From positions 853,501 to 917,500 of the forward strand of contig NZ_CP046566.1 of NCBI RefSeq assembly GCF_009740285.1: a DNA stretch of 64,000 nucleotides, given 5' to 3'. Below the pieces are notes generated by a model that saw nothing but the letters and a program-made list of their open reading frames with translations, made no database searches and had not been told where the DNA came from. Shown here piece by piece: positions 18,769-26,050 of this stretch (within the stretch, counting starts at the first letter, position 1; each line of letters starts with the position of its first letter). The translations under genes were made by a program, and so were the position numbers. This DNA comes from Phnomibacter ginsenosidimutans (GTDB lineage: Bacteria > Bacteroidota > Bacteroidia > Chitinophagales > Chitinophagaceae).

Positions 18769-20369
18769 ATGTATACACACGGTTATTATCAAAAATGGTT
18801 TTGGTGGCTGTTGGCGGCTACCGGGCTTCTGTTGTTTTTGCATATCGGTGCTGCACCGGTATACATTTTAGACGAAGCCAAAAACGCACAATGTGCCCGG
18901 GAAATGTGGCATGCCGGCAATTGGGTTGTGCCCACTTTCAATGGCGAACTGCGTACAGATAAGCCTGCGTTGCACTATTGGTTTATGGGAGCGGCTTTTA
19001 CGCTGTTTGGCGATGGTGAATGGCAGGCCCGCTTCTTCAGTGTTATAATGGGTATGGGCACCATATTGCTCACTTTTTTGTTTGTACGAAAGTTTAGCAA
19101 TGCAACCCATGGTTTTTTTGCGGCCTTGGCACTCGCCCTGTCTACGCATTTTCTGTTTGAATTTCGACTTGCCGTACCAGATCCTTACCTAATTGCATTT
19201 ACTGCACTTGGCTTATTTTCAGGCCTGGCCTATGTGCAATCCAAAAAAATCGGATGGTTGCTGTTGGCTGCAGCTTCACTCGCTTTGGCAACCTTGGCGA
19301 AAGGCCCTGTAGCATTGGGCTTGCCAGGAATCAGCATTCTTATCTATGTCATACTCCGCCGTCAGTGGTGGGTGCTCACCGATTGGCGGTTGCTGTTGGC
19401 AGGATTGCTGTATGCCGGTATTGCCGCTCCTTGGTATTGGGCCGTGCATCAGGCCACCAACGGTGCTTTTACCAACGGCTTTTTTTGGAACACAACCTTA
19501 GCCGCTTCAGCAGCGAAATGGAAGGCCACGGCGGACCATTCTTCATTACCATACTTATTGTATTGATTGGCTTGTTGCCTTTAAGCAGCCATGTTGGTAC
19601 GCTTGTGCAGTATCTGCGCCAGCGCAAAATGCCCGATGTGGTGTTGTTCAGTCTGATAGTTTCGCTGGTGTACATCATCTTTTTTTCGGTGAGTAGTACC
19701 AAGCTGCCCAACTATCCCATGCCCTGCTATCCTTTTGTAGCAGTACTATTGGGCTACCTGCTGCAGGGAATGCTGCAAAAAGAAGTGGCCTGGAAAAAAT
19801 ATACCTGGTGGATACTGATGGTAATTGGTTTGGCGCTACCCGTGGCCGGCTATATCGCTTTGGGGTTTGAAAAAGAAACGACCCACATTCGCTGGGTTGC
19901 TGCGGGCTTGCTGGTGTTGCCCATTGGTTTGCTCTGGGCCATGCTGCAGCAACGGAAAAGCTGGCAGCAATCGCTGAGGTGGCTAGGCATCACCTACTTC
20001 CTGTTCAATGCCTTTTTTCTGGGCATCGCCTATCCATTGGTGTATCGCCAAAACCCGGTGACTTTGATGCAGCCATTGCTGCAACAAGGGAAGCCTGTGG
20101 TGGTAGCGTATAAAGATTTCAATCCGGCCTTTCTTTTTAATGCTCCGGATGCGGCATGGCGACTGCCGGTTGCAACAGATACCAGTACGCTTCGGCAAAT
20201 TTGTACAACAAATTTTCTGAAAGGTGATTCAGTCATATATATAATTTCAAGAACAGATAAGTTGCAGGAAATGAATGGTTTGCCCGTGTTTGAAGTGCTG
20301 CAGAAACGAGATTTATTTGAGTATCCTACCACTGTTTTATTGCGTTGGCAAGCAAAAAATGAAAATTGA
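18769..20369 (+). CDS. ArnT-like GT39 membrane glycosyltransferase, frameshifted
   Basis: Integral membrane protein of about 533 aa with about 11-12 hydrophobic segments. Members use a polyprenyl-phosphate sugar donor. The N-terminal loop PVYILDEAKNAQCAREMW carries the acidic DE pair of the GT39/PMT fold, and TDKPALHYWF is also typical. KLPNYPMPCYPF later in the protein matches the ArnT periplasmic motif. The frame breaks at about 19490: a missing C in GGAACACAACC; restoring it gives FFWNHNLSRFSSEMEGH. The start at 18769 is 10 bp after the PorP/SprF stop, so it may belong to the same transcript. The acceptor is unknown; lipid A or a secreted glycoprotein are possibilities. Confidence 0.85.
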
Positions 20370-20370
20370 T

Positions 20371-20400
20371 TTTGCTCGAAAGCATAAATAACTATTTTTG
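20371..20400 (+). promoter_or_regulatory. tRNA-Ser promoter
   Basis: TTTG at 20371-20374, an 18-nt spacer, then TATTTTTG at 20393-20400. Both match the Bacteroidota consensus. Predicted start is near 20407, some 25 nt before the mature tRNA. Confidence 0.65.
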
Positions 20401-20431
20401 CTGCCCCTTCAAAAAGAGAAGGTGTTCGGCC

Positions 20432-20520
20432 GGTGAGGTGGATGAGTGGCTGAAATCAGTAGTTTGCTAAACTGCCGTACGGGTTACACTGTACCGCGGG
20501 TTCGAATCCCGCCCTCACCG
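20432..20520 (+). tRNA. tRNA-Ser (anticodon GCU)
   Basis: 89-nt class II tRNA. The acceptor stem GGTGAGG pairs with CCTCACC, with discriminator G at 20520. The anticodon stem GTAGT/ACTGC encloses the loop TTGCTAA, anticodon GCT at 20466-20468, reading AGC/AGU codons. A long variable arm (CGTAC...GTACC) marks it as serine type. The T arm is GCGGG-TTCGAAT-CCCGC. CCA is not encoded; the next bases are CAAAC. Confidence 0.95.
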
Positions 20521-20533
20521 CAAACAATTTTGG

Positions 20534-20555
20534 TAAAAGAAATGGACTTCTTTTA
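20534..20555 (+). terminator. Weak hairpin downstream of tRNA-Ser
   Basis: TAAAAGAA pairs with TTCTTTTA around a 6-nt loop, 14 nt past the tRNA. The stem's own T-rich 3' arm could act as a weak terminator, but there is no true T-run after it. The remaining bases to 20653 hold nothing recognisable. Confidence 0.35.
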
Positions 20556-20653
20556 TCCCGATTGAGAAAGCGACTTAATGGTTGAAACGGAGCGTGACCA
20601 GAACATAACCCTGAACAATGGTGATCGATCCCGAACCACATTTAAACACACGC

Positions 20654-21017
20654 ATGTTTGACTTTGAAAAGTTAGAGGTTTATCAGGTGACCAAAACGCA
20701 GAACATTGAGGTTCTGAAGTTTTTGTTTCAACAGCCGGGCTTAAATGCCGACTTCGCCAATCAGTGGAAAGAAGTGAGCATGGGCACGGTTATCAATCTG
20801 GCTGAGAGTACAGCCCGGATGACGCATCCTGAAAAGAAACATTTTCTGACCATAGCCAGAGGCAACATCAACAGCTGTGTGGCGCTGATGGAACTGGGCA
20901 AAGAAATTGGTTGGATTGATCGAGCAGACCTATGAACATTTTTACTCTCGCTACGAGCAAATGAGTAAAATGATGCTGGGTATGATTCGCAGCTTCAGCA
21001 GCGAAACCAAAATGTAA
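20654..21017 (+). CDS. Four-helix bundle protein (23S rRNA IVP family), frameshifted
   Basis: Small helical protein (about 120 aa) of the family named after the ORF in the 23S rRNA intervening sequence (TIGR02436-like). Evidence: start MFDFEKLEVYQ, then VSMGTVINLAESTARM and a helix-rich middle. The frame reads to a stop at 20935, but after removing one C at 20921 it continues as IDEQTYEHFYSRYEQMSKMM to a TAA at 21015-21017, which completes the fourth helix. The function of this family is unknown. It sits alone between two tRNA genes, next to a partial tRNA copy, which hints at an inserted segment. Confidence 0.78.
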
Positions 21018-21032
21018 ACCACCGGGTTGATA

Positions 21033-21084
21033 AGATAGTTCGGGAAATAGCGCATCCCGATAGCTATCGGGACGGTAGCGCACC
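21033..21084 (+). repeat. Partial tRNA-Pro copy interrupted by an 18-bp palindrome
   Basis: AGATAGTTCGGGAAATAGCGCA and CGGTAGCGCACC are near-identical (one mismatch) to the 5' flank and 5' half of the real tRNA-Pro at 21131-21167. Where the real gene has GGC in the D-loop, this copy has the perfect palindrome TCCCGATAGCTATCGGGA (21055-21072). The copy ends after the D-stem; no anticodon or T arm follows. It cannot make a tRNA. Confidence 0.85.
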
Positions 21085-21138
21085 GCTCCAAATAAAGAAG
21101 AAGTCGTTTTGAAAAGAAACTGATAGTTAAAGATAGTT

Positions 21139-21212
21139 CGGGAAGTAGCGCAGGCCGGTAGCGCACCTGGTTTGGGACCAGGGGGTCGCAGGTTCGAATC
21201 CTGTCTTCCCGA
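21139..21212 (+). tRNA. tRNA-Pro (anticodon UGG)
   Basis: 74 nt. The acceptor stem CGGGAAG pairs with CTTCCCG, discriminator A at 21212. The anticodon stem CCTGG/CCAGG encloses TTTGGGA, anticodon TGG at 21173-21175. The T arm contains GGTTCGAATCC. CCA is not encoded. A strong terminator follows immediately. Confidence 0.95.
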
Positions 21213-21213
21213 C

Positions 21214-21246
21214 AAAGAGCACTCAGTAGTGGGTGCTCTTTTTTTA
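21214..21246 (+). terminator. Terminator of tRNA-Pro
   Basis: AAAGAGCACTC pairs with GGGTGCTCTTT (one T-G pair) around loop AGTAGT, followed by a run of T. It starts two bases after the tRNA. Confidence 0.88.
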
Positions 21247-21278
21247 TGCATTGCCTTACATTCCTTTACCTTGCTTTC

Positions 21279-22205
21279 ATGCAATCATTTCGTTTGAAGT
21301 TTTGGGCTTGCTTGTTTGTTGTATTGGCAAACCAGCCCACTCAGGCACAAATTTCAGTGCGGGTATTGGGCATAGCGCAGGATGCTGGCTTTCCGCAGGC
21401 TGGTTGCAACAAAGCCTGCTGCCAGCAATTTTATGCGGGCCAATTGCCTGCTGCGCATCCGGTATCGTTGGCCATTGTAGATAGCAGTGCTCATCAGTAT
21501 TGGTTGGTGGAAGCAACAGCTAATTTGCCACAACAGTTACATGCTTTGGGTGGGGCTGGAGCTGCATTAAAATTGCCCGCTGGTATTTTTCTTACGCATG
21601 CCCACATGGGCCACTATGCAGGTTTGTTGCATTTCGGTCGCGAAGCGATGAACGCCCAACAAATGCCTGTGTATGCCATGCCCCGAATGCAGGATTTTTT
21701 AACGCACAATGGCCCATGGAGCCAACTGCTGCAATTGCAAAACATAGTACTTCAATCATTGCAGCATCAGCAACAAGTAAAGCTGTCGAATCAGTTAACC
21801 ATAGAGCCATTGCTGGTGCCACACCGCGATGAATTTTCTGAAACAGTGGGTTATCTTTTGCATGGCACAAACAAGAAACTGCTGTTCATTCCTGATATTG
21901 ATAAATGGGAAAAATGGAACTGCTCCATTGATAGTTTGATACAAACTGTGGATTACGCTTTACTCGATGCTACTTTTTTTGACGCCACAGAATTGCCGGG
22001 ACGCAACATGCAGGAAATTCCGCATCCGTTTGTGGTAGAAAGCATGCTGCGCTTTGCTGCCTTGCCTGCACAAGAAAAATCGAAAATCATTTTCGTGCAT
22101 TTCAATCATACCAACCCTTTGTTGCAGCCTAATAGTAGCGCTACACAAAAAGTGTTGCAAGCCGGATTTAAGGTTGCAACGGAAGGCATTCAACTCAACC
22201 TCTGA
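21279..22205 (+). CDS. Secreted MBL-fold metallohydrolase (PqqB-like)
   Basis: About 308 aa with a signal peptide (FWACLFVVLANQPTQA). The N-terminus VRVLGIAQDAGFPQAGCNK and the paired cysteines CNKACC resemble PqqB. The metal motif is THAHMGHYAGL, with M replacing the Asp of the usual HxHxDH, so activity is uncertain. A second metal-ligand-like segment is FIPDIDKW, with FVHFNHTNPL near the end. No other pqq gene is in the window, so a role in PQQ synthesis is not supported; it is better named an MBL-fold hydrolase. The in-frame ATG at 21246 lies in the T-run of the tRNA terminator and is rejected in favour of 21279. Confidence 0.8.
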   Translation: MQSFRLKFWACLFVVLANQPTQAQISVRVLGIAQDAGFPQAGCNKACCQQFYAGQLPAAHPVSLAIVDSSAHQYWLVEATANLPQQLHALGGAGAALKLPAGIFLTHAHMGHYAGLLHFGREAMNAQQMPVYAMPRMQDFLTHNGPWSQLLQLQNIVLQSLQHQQQVKLSNQLTIEPLLVPHRDEFSETVGYLLHGTNKKLLFIPDIDKWEKWNCSIDSLIQTVDYALLDATFFDATELPGRNMQEIPHPFVVESMLRFAALPAQEKSKIIFVHFNHTNPLLQPNSSATQKVLQAGFKVATEGIQLNL

Positions 22206-22207
22206 AC

Positions 22208-23236
22208 CTATTTATTGGCCAACTGACCGCAGGCAGCATCAATGTCTTTGCCACGGCTGCGGCGCAGGCGGGCATTTACTTTGTGCTTGTCGAGATAGGC
22301 CATGAACGCATCCGTTTTTTCTTCGGTGGGCTTGCGGAATTGTGCCATGTCAATGGGGTTATACTCAATGATGTTGATGAGATCAGCAGGTATCTGACGG
22401 TAGAGTTTGATGAGCTCATCTGCATCTTTCAAACTATCGTTGAAAGAATCAAAAAGAATGTACTCAAGGGTAATTTCATTCTTCGTTTTTTGATAGAAAT
22501 AATTCAGCGCTTCTATCAACGATTTGATGTCGTTGGTATCGTTGATGGGCATGATTTCATGCCGCTTGGCATCGTTGGCGGCATGCAGGCTCAGGGCCAG
22601 TTTAAATTTCACTTCGTCATCGCCCAGTTTCTTAATCATTTTGGCCACACCTGCGGTACTTACTGTAATGCGGCGTGGACTCATGCCCAAACCATCGGGT
22701 GCACTAATGCGTTCGATGGCCTTCAATACATTTTGATAATTGAGTAGTGGTTCGCCCATACCCATAAATACAATGTTCGTGAGCTTCTGATCGTACACCC
22801 GCAGGCTCTGCTGGTTGATGAGTACCACTTCATCGTAGATTTCATCAAACGTGAGGTTGCGTTTGCGGTCGAGATAGCCGGTGGCGCAAAACTTACAGCT
22901 GAGGCTGCAACCAATCTGGCTGCTTACACAGGCTGTTTTGCGTTCGTCGGTTGGAATCAATACGCCTTCTACCGCATGGCCATCCCAGGTTTTGAAACGG
23001 CTTTTTACCGTGCCATCGGCGCTGTATTGCGACTCGTCAATAATGAGGGCTGGCAGGCTGAAATGTTCGCCCAACTGCTGGCGCAGTTCTTTGCTCAGGT
23101 TGGTCATGTCGGCAAAACTGTGGGCCTGTTTGGTCCACAGCCATTCCCACACCTGGTTGGCCCTGAATTTTTGCAAACCCTGAGCGGTCATCCATTGGGT
23201 GAGTTCTTCCTTGCTGAGCTGGCGAATGTTTTGCAT
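22208..23236 (-). CDS. rlmN: 23S rRNA (adenine(2503)-C(2))-methyltransferase RlmN
   Basis: Radical SAM methyltransferase of A2503 in 23S rRNA (and A37 of some tRNAs). The cluster motif is CKFCATG within SSQIGCSLSCKFCATGYLD (about residues 105-123). VFMGMGEPLLNYQNV, the RITVSTAGV strand and the C-terminal RRSRGKDIDAACGQL with the conserved catalytic Cys are all present. 342 aa is normal. It is convergent with the MBL gene; the stops are two bases apart. A TATCTTTG box sits only 4 bases before the ATG, so the transcript may be nearly leaderless. Confidence 0.97.
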   Translation of the reverse strand: MQNIRQLSKEELTQWMTAQGLQKFRANQVWEWLWTKQAHSFADMTNLSKELRQQLGEHFSLPALIIDESQYSADGTVKSRFKTWDGHAVEGVLIPTDERKTACVSSQIGCSLSCKFCATGYLDRKRNLTFDEIYDEVVLINQQSLRVYDQKLTNIVFMGMGEPLLNYQNVLKAIERISAPDGLGMSPRRITVSTAGVAKMIKKLGDDEVKFKLALSLHAANDAKRHEIMPINDTNDIKSLIEALNYFYQKTKNEITLEYILFDSFNDSLKDADELIKLYRQIPADLINIIEYNPIDMAQFRKPTEEKTDAFMAYLDKHKVNARLRRSRGKDIDAACGQLANK

Positions 23237-23343
23237 GCGGCAAAGATAAGCCGCCGGGCTGCAAAGCTTTTACTAAGAAGGAAAGCCATTGCCCGGTGCA
23301 AACTGTTTTTTGTAAAAGGTAAATGACGAAGCACCCGGAAGGA

Positions 23344-23351
23344 TATTTTTG
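23344..23351 (+). promoter_or_regulatory. Candidate -7 box for the thiolase gene
   Basis: TATTTTTG, a perfect TAnnTTTG, 34 nt before the ATG at 23386. No well-spaced TTTG upstream, so only half of the consensus is present. Confidence 0.4.
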
Positions 23352-23385
23352 TTCTTCAACGGATTTAAAATCACATCTTGCCTGT

Positions 23386-24591
23386 ATGAGTGCTGTTTAT
23401 ATCATTGATGCTGTTCGTACACCCATTGGCCGCTATGGCGGCGTTTTGGCTTCGGTTCGCCCCGACGATTTATTGGCCACTTCCATTCAACAATTGCTGC
23501 AACGCAACCCCTCGGTGGATGCGGCTGCTATTGAAGATGTGATAGCCGGCGCTGCCAATCAAAGCGGCGAAGACAACCGTAATGTAGCTCGTATGGCGGC
23601 ACTCTTGGCGGGCTTGCCCGTAAGTGTAGCAGGCACTACGGTAAACCGCTTGTGTGCCAGTGGCCTGCAAGCCATCATGGATGCGGCAAGGGCCATTCAC
23701 CATGGCGATGGCGATGTATACATAGCCGGCGGTGCCGAAAGCATGAGCCGTGCTCCGTTTGTAACGGGCAAGGCAGAATCGGCTTTTTCGCGGCAGGTAA
23801 ATACGTTTGATACCACCATGGGCTGGCGCTTCATCAACAAGCAACTGGCGGCACTCTACCATCCGTACAGCATGGGCGAAACGGCAGAAAATGTGGCTCG
23901 TCAATGGCGGATCAGCCGTGAGGCACAAGATGCATTTGCCCTGCATTCGCAGCAGAAATATGCGGCTGCTTTAGCAGCGGGCAAATGGCAGGATGAGCTG
24001 GTGCCCGTAGCTGTGTACGATGCAAAAGGTCAGGTTACTCCAATCATCCAAGATGAGCACCCACGGGCTACCACTATGGAGCAACTGGCAAAGTTGAAAC
24101 CGGCGTTTGTTGCATCGGGTACGGTTACTGCTGGCAACTCATCGGGCATCAATGATGGCGCCAGTGCTGTGCTGCTGGCGAACGACACTGCAGTAAAAAA
24201 GTTTGGCCTGCAGCCATTGGCCCGGGTGGTAAGTATGGCGGTAGCGGGTGTAGACCCTGCGGTGATGGGTATTGGGCCTGTGCCTGCTTCGCAAAAGGCA
24301 TTGCAAAGAGCCGGCCTCAGTATCAATGACATGGATGTGATAGAATTGAATGAAGCTTTTGCGTCGCAATCGCTGGCCTGTGTGCAGGAGCTGCAAGCCG
24401 ACCCGGCAAAAGTGAATGTGAACGGTGGCGCCATTGCCATTGGCCATCCGCTAGGTTGTAGCGGAGCCCGTATTTCTACCACCCTCATACACGAACTGGT
24501 ACGCAGCGGCGGTCGCTACGGGCTTGCTACTATGTGCATTGGCGTAGGCCAGGGCGCAGCGGTAGTGTATGAAAACTTAAGCCGTGGCTAA
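23386..24591 (+). CDS. Thiolase (acetyl-CoA acyltransferase, 3-oxoadipyl-CoA thiolase-like)
   Basis: 401 aa, full-length thiolase. Active-site Cys in NRLCASGLQA (about residue 90), catalytic His in ELNEAFASQ/GGAIAIGHPLGCSGAR, and the second Cys in MCIGVGQGAAV. The segment DTTMGWRFINKQL resembles PcaF/PaaJ-type thiolases of aromatic-acid and phenylacetate degradation rather than biosynthetic PhaA, but no pathway neighbours support a specific substrate. The start at 23386 (MSAVYIIDAVRTPIGR) is the family's usual N-terminus; the ATG at 23323 is too early. Confidence 0.92.
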   Translation: MSAVYIIDAVRTPIGRYGGVLASVRPDDLLATSIQQLLQRNPSVDAAAIEDVIAGAANQSGEDNRNVARMAALLAGLPVSVAGTTVNRLCASGLQAIMDAARAIHHGDGDVYIAGGAESMSRAPFVTGKAESAFSRQVNTFDTTMGWRFINKQLAALYHPYSMGETAENVARQWRISREAQDAFALHSQQKYAAALAAGKWQDELVPVAVYDAKGQVTPIIQDEHPRATTMEQLAKLKPAFVASGTVTAGNSSGINDGASAVLLANDTAVKKFGLQPLARVVSMAVAGVDPAVMGIGPVPASQKALQRAGLSINDMDVIELNEAFASQSLACVQELQADPAKVNVNGGAIAIGHPLGCSGARISTTLIHELVRSGGRYGLATMCIGVGQGAAVVYENLSRG

Positions 24592-24633
24592 TTTTTATTC
24601 CTTGTAATTTTCAACTTCAAATCCTTTTACACG

Positions 24634-25005
24634 ATGAAAAGAATTCTGGTTGTTTTACTGTTGATGATTGGTGTGGGCACTGCTGTACATGCCCAGCAAG
24701 ACAGCACGCTGCAGCAATATGCCGGCAAATACATTTTTCCGCAAGGCAGTGCAGTATCCGAAGCCATGGTCAATTTTGAATCGGGCGTATTGAGCATCAG
24801 CTCTGCCATCGGTTCTGCCACATTATCAAGAATTGAAGCCGACCGCTTTTCCATTGTGGAATACAACGGCACTGCCGAATTCAAAAGAAATGATGCAGGC
24901 AAAATCGTCAGCATACATGTGGTGGTAGCCGACTTAGATGTAACAGGCACCAAAGAATCTTTCGCCAAGTTTTGGAACCACCGGATGATTTTGCAAAAAC
25001 TATAA
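24634..25005 (+). CDS. Small secreted protein of unknown function (DUF3471-like fold possible)
   Basis: 123 aa with a signal peptide (MKRILVVLLLMIGVGTAVHAQ). The mature part (LQQYAGKYIFPQGSAV..., FSIVEYNGTAEFKRND, IVSIHVVV) reads like the small beta-barrel DUF3471 domain often found after beta-lactamase-like domains in Bacteroidota, here as a free-standing protein. That fold is an inference. It follows the thiolase by 42 bp and ends at a strong terminator. Confidence 0.7.
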   Translation: MKRILVVLLLMIGVGTAVHAQQDSTLQQYAGKYIFPQGSAVSEAMVNFESGVLSISSAIGSATLSRIEADRFSIVEYNGTAEFKRNDAGKIVSIHVVVADLDVTGTKESFAKFWNHRMILQKL

Positions 25006-25021
25006 ACATATAGAAGCAAAC

Positions 25022-25050
25022 AAAAAGGACTGATGATTCAGTCCTTTTTT
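25022..25050 (+). terminator. Rho-independent terminator
   Basis: AAAAAGGACTGA pairs perfectly with TCAGTCCTTTTT around loop TGAT and runs into more T. It ends the thiolase-small secreted protein unit. Confidence 0.88.
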
Positions 25051-25086
25051 ATTTGGCAAAAATGCTGGCTGTACATTCGCAGCACT

Positions 25087-26050
25087 TTGCAAACAGTACA
25101 GCAACAACAGAAGAAAGATCGGGTAGCACTTTACGGAGTGTTGATGGTGCTGTTGTCTGCAGTGTTGTTTTCGGGCAAGGCCGTGCTGGCCAAACTGGTG
25201 TACCGCCAAAGCAGCATGAGTGTGAGTGAGCTGCTGGTGCTGCGCATGTTGTTTTCGCTACCATTTTATGTGGCCATGTTGCTCATGCAATGGCAGCAGC
25301 ACAAGCGAAATGCTACACATCAATCGTTCATGCGACGGTCGCATGTATTGCCTACCATTTTGTTGGGTTTGCTCGGTTATTACATCAGTTCCTTTTTCGA
25401 TTTCTGGGGGCTCAAGCATATTTCTGCCGGCCTCGAAAGAGTCATCTTGTTTTCCTATCCCACCATGGTGGTGTTGTTTGGTGCCTGGTTTTTCAAAGAA
25501 AAAATTCAACGGCATCAGGTGTTGGCTTTACTGCTTTCCTACGCAGGCATTGGTGTTGCTTTTGCAGCCGATTTTGACCAGCCGCAAACGGGCAATGTTT
25601 GGATTGGTGCTGCCTTTATTGTTGGCTGCGCCATCACGTTTTCGTTGTATGTATTGTTTAGCGGAAAACTGGTGCCACAAGTTGGCGTATCTAAGTTTAC
25701 GGCTGTGGCCATGCTCAGTGCAACCACCGCTATTTTTCTCCACTATTTTGTAATGGGTGGTGCTGTACAGCAACTGCTTTCATTTTCGCCGCAGGTGTAT
25801 GGGTACATGCTTGTTGATGGCCGTATTTACCACAGTGGTACCATCACTGCTGGTATCAGCCGGGCTTAAGCGGGTGGGCAGCAGCAACGTGGCCATCATT
25901 AGTTCAGTGGGCCCCATCGTCACCATTTTTCAGGCATGGTATTTTCTAGGCGAACCCTTTGGCTGGCAGCAAGCCATTGGCACCGTGCTGGTAGTAGCAG
26001 GTGTACTGTGGGTAAGTAAAAAAACTACACAACAAACAAAGCCTGCCTGA
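25087..26050 (+). CDS. EamA/DMT-family transporter, frameshifted
   Basis: Ten-helix drug/metabolite transporter with two EamA repeats. Repeat 1: VLLSAVLFSGKAVLAKLVY... with YISSFFDFWGLKHISAGLER and LFGAWFFKEKI. Repeat 2: VPSLLVSAGLKRVGSSN and FQAWYFLGEPFGWQQAIG. The substrate is unknown. The frame breaks at about 25810, where an extra C between ATG and TTG shifts the reading; removing it gives VYGYMLLMAVFTTVVPS. The only in-frame ATG (25033) lies within the preceding terminator, so I give the TTG at 25087. The start is therefore uncertain. The stop abuts the convergent hisS stop with no gap. Confidence 0.82.

Noticed and set aside
20456..20641. Minus-strand frame across tRNA-Ser (AVRAGFEPAVQCNPYG)
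   Set aside because: Antisense of the tRNA; no coding evidence.
20868..21284. 138-aa minus-strand frame reading RQDSNLRPPGPKPGALPACA
   Set aside because: This is the antisense translation of tRNA-Pro, a well-known source of false database proteins.
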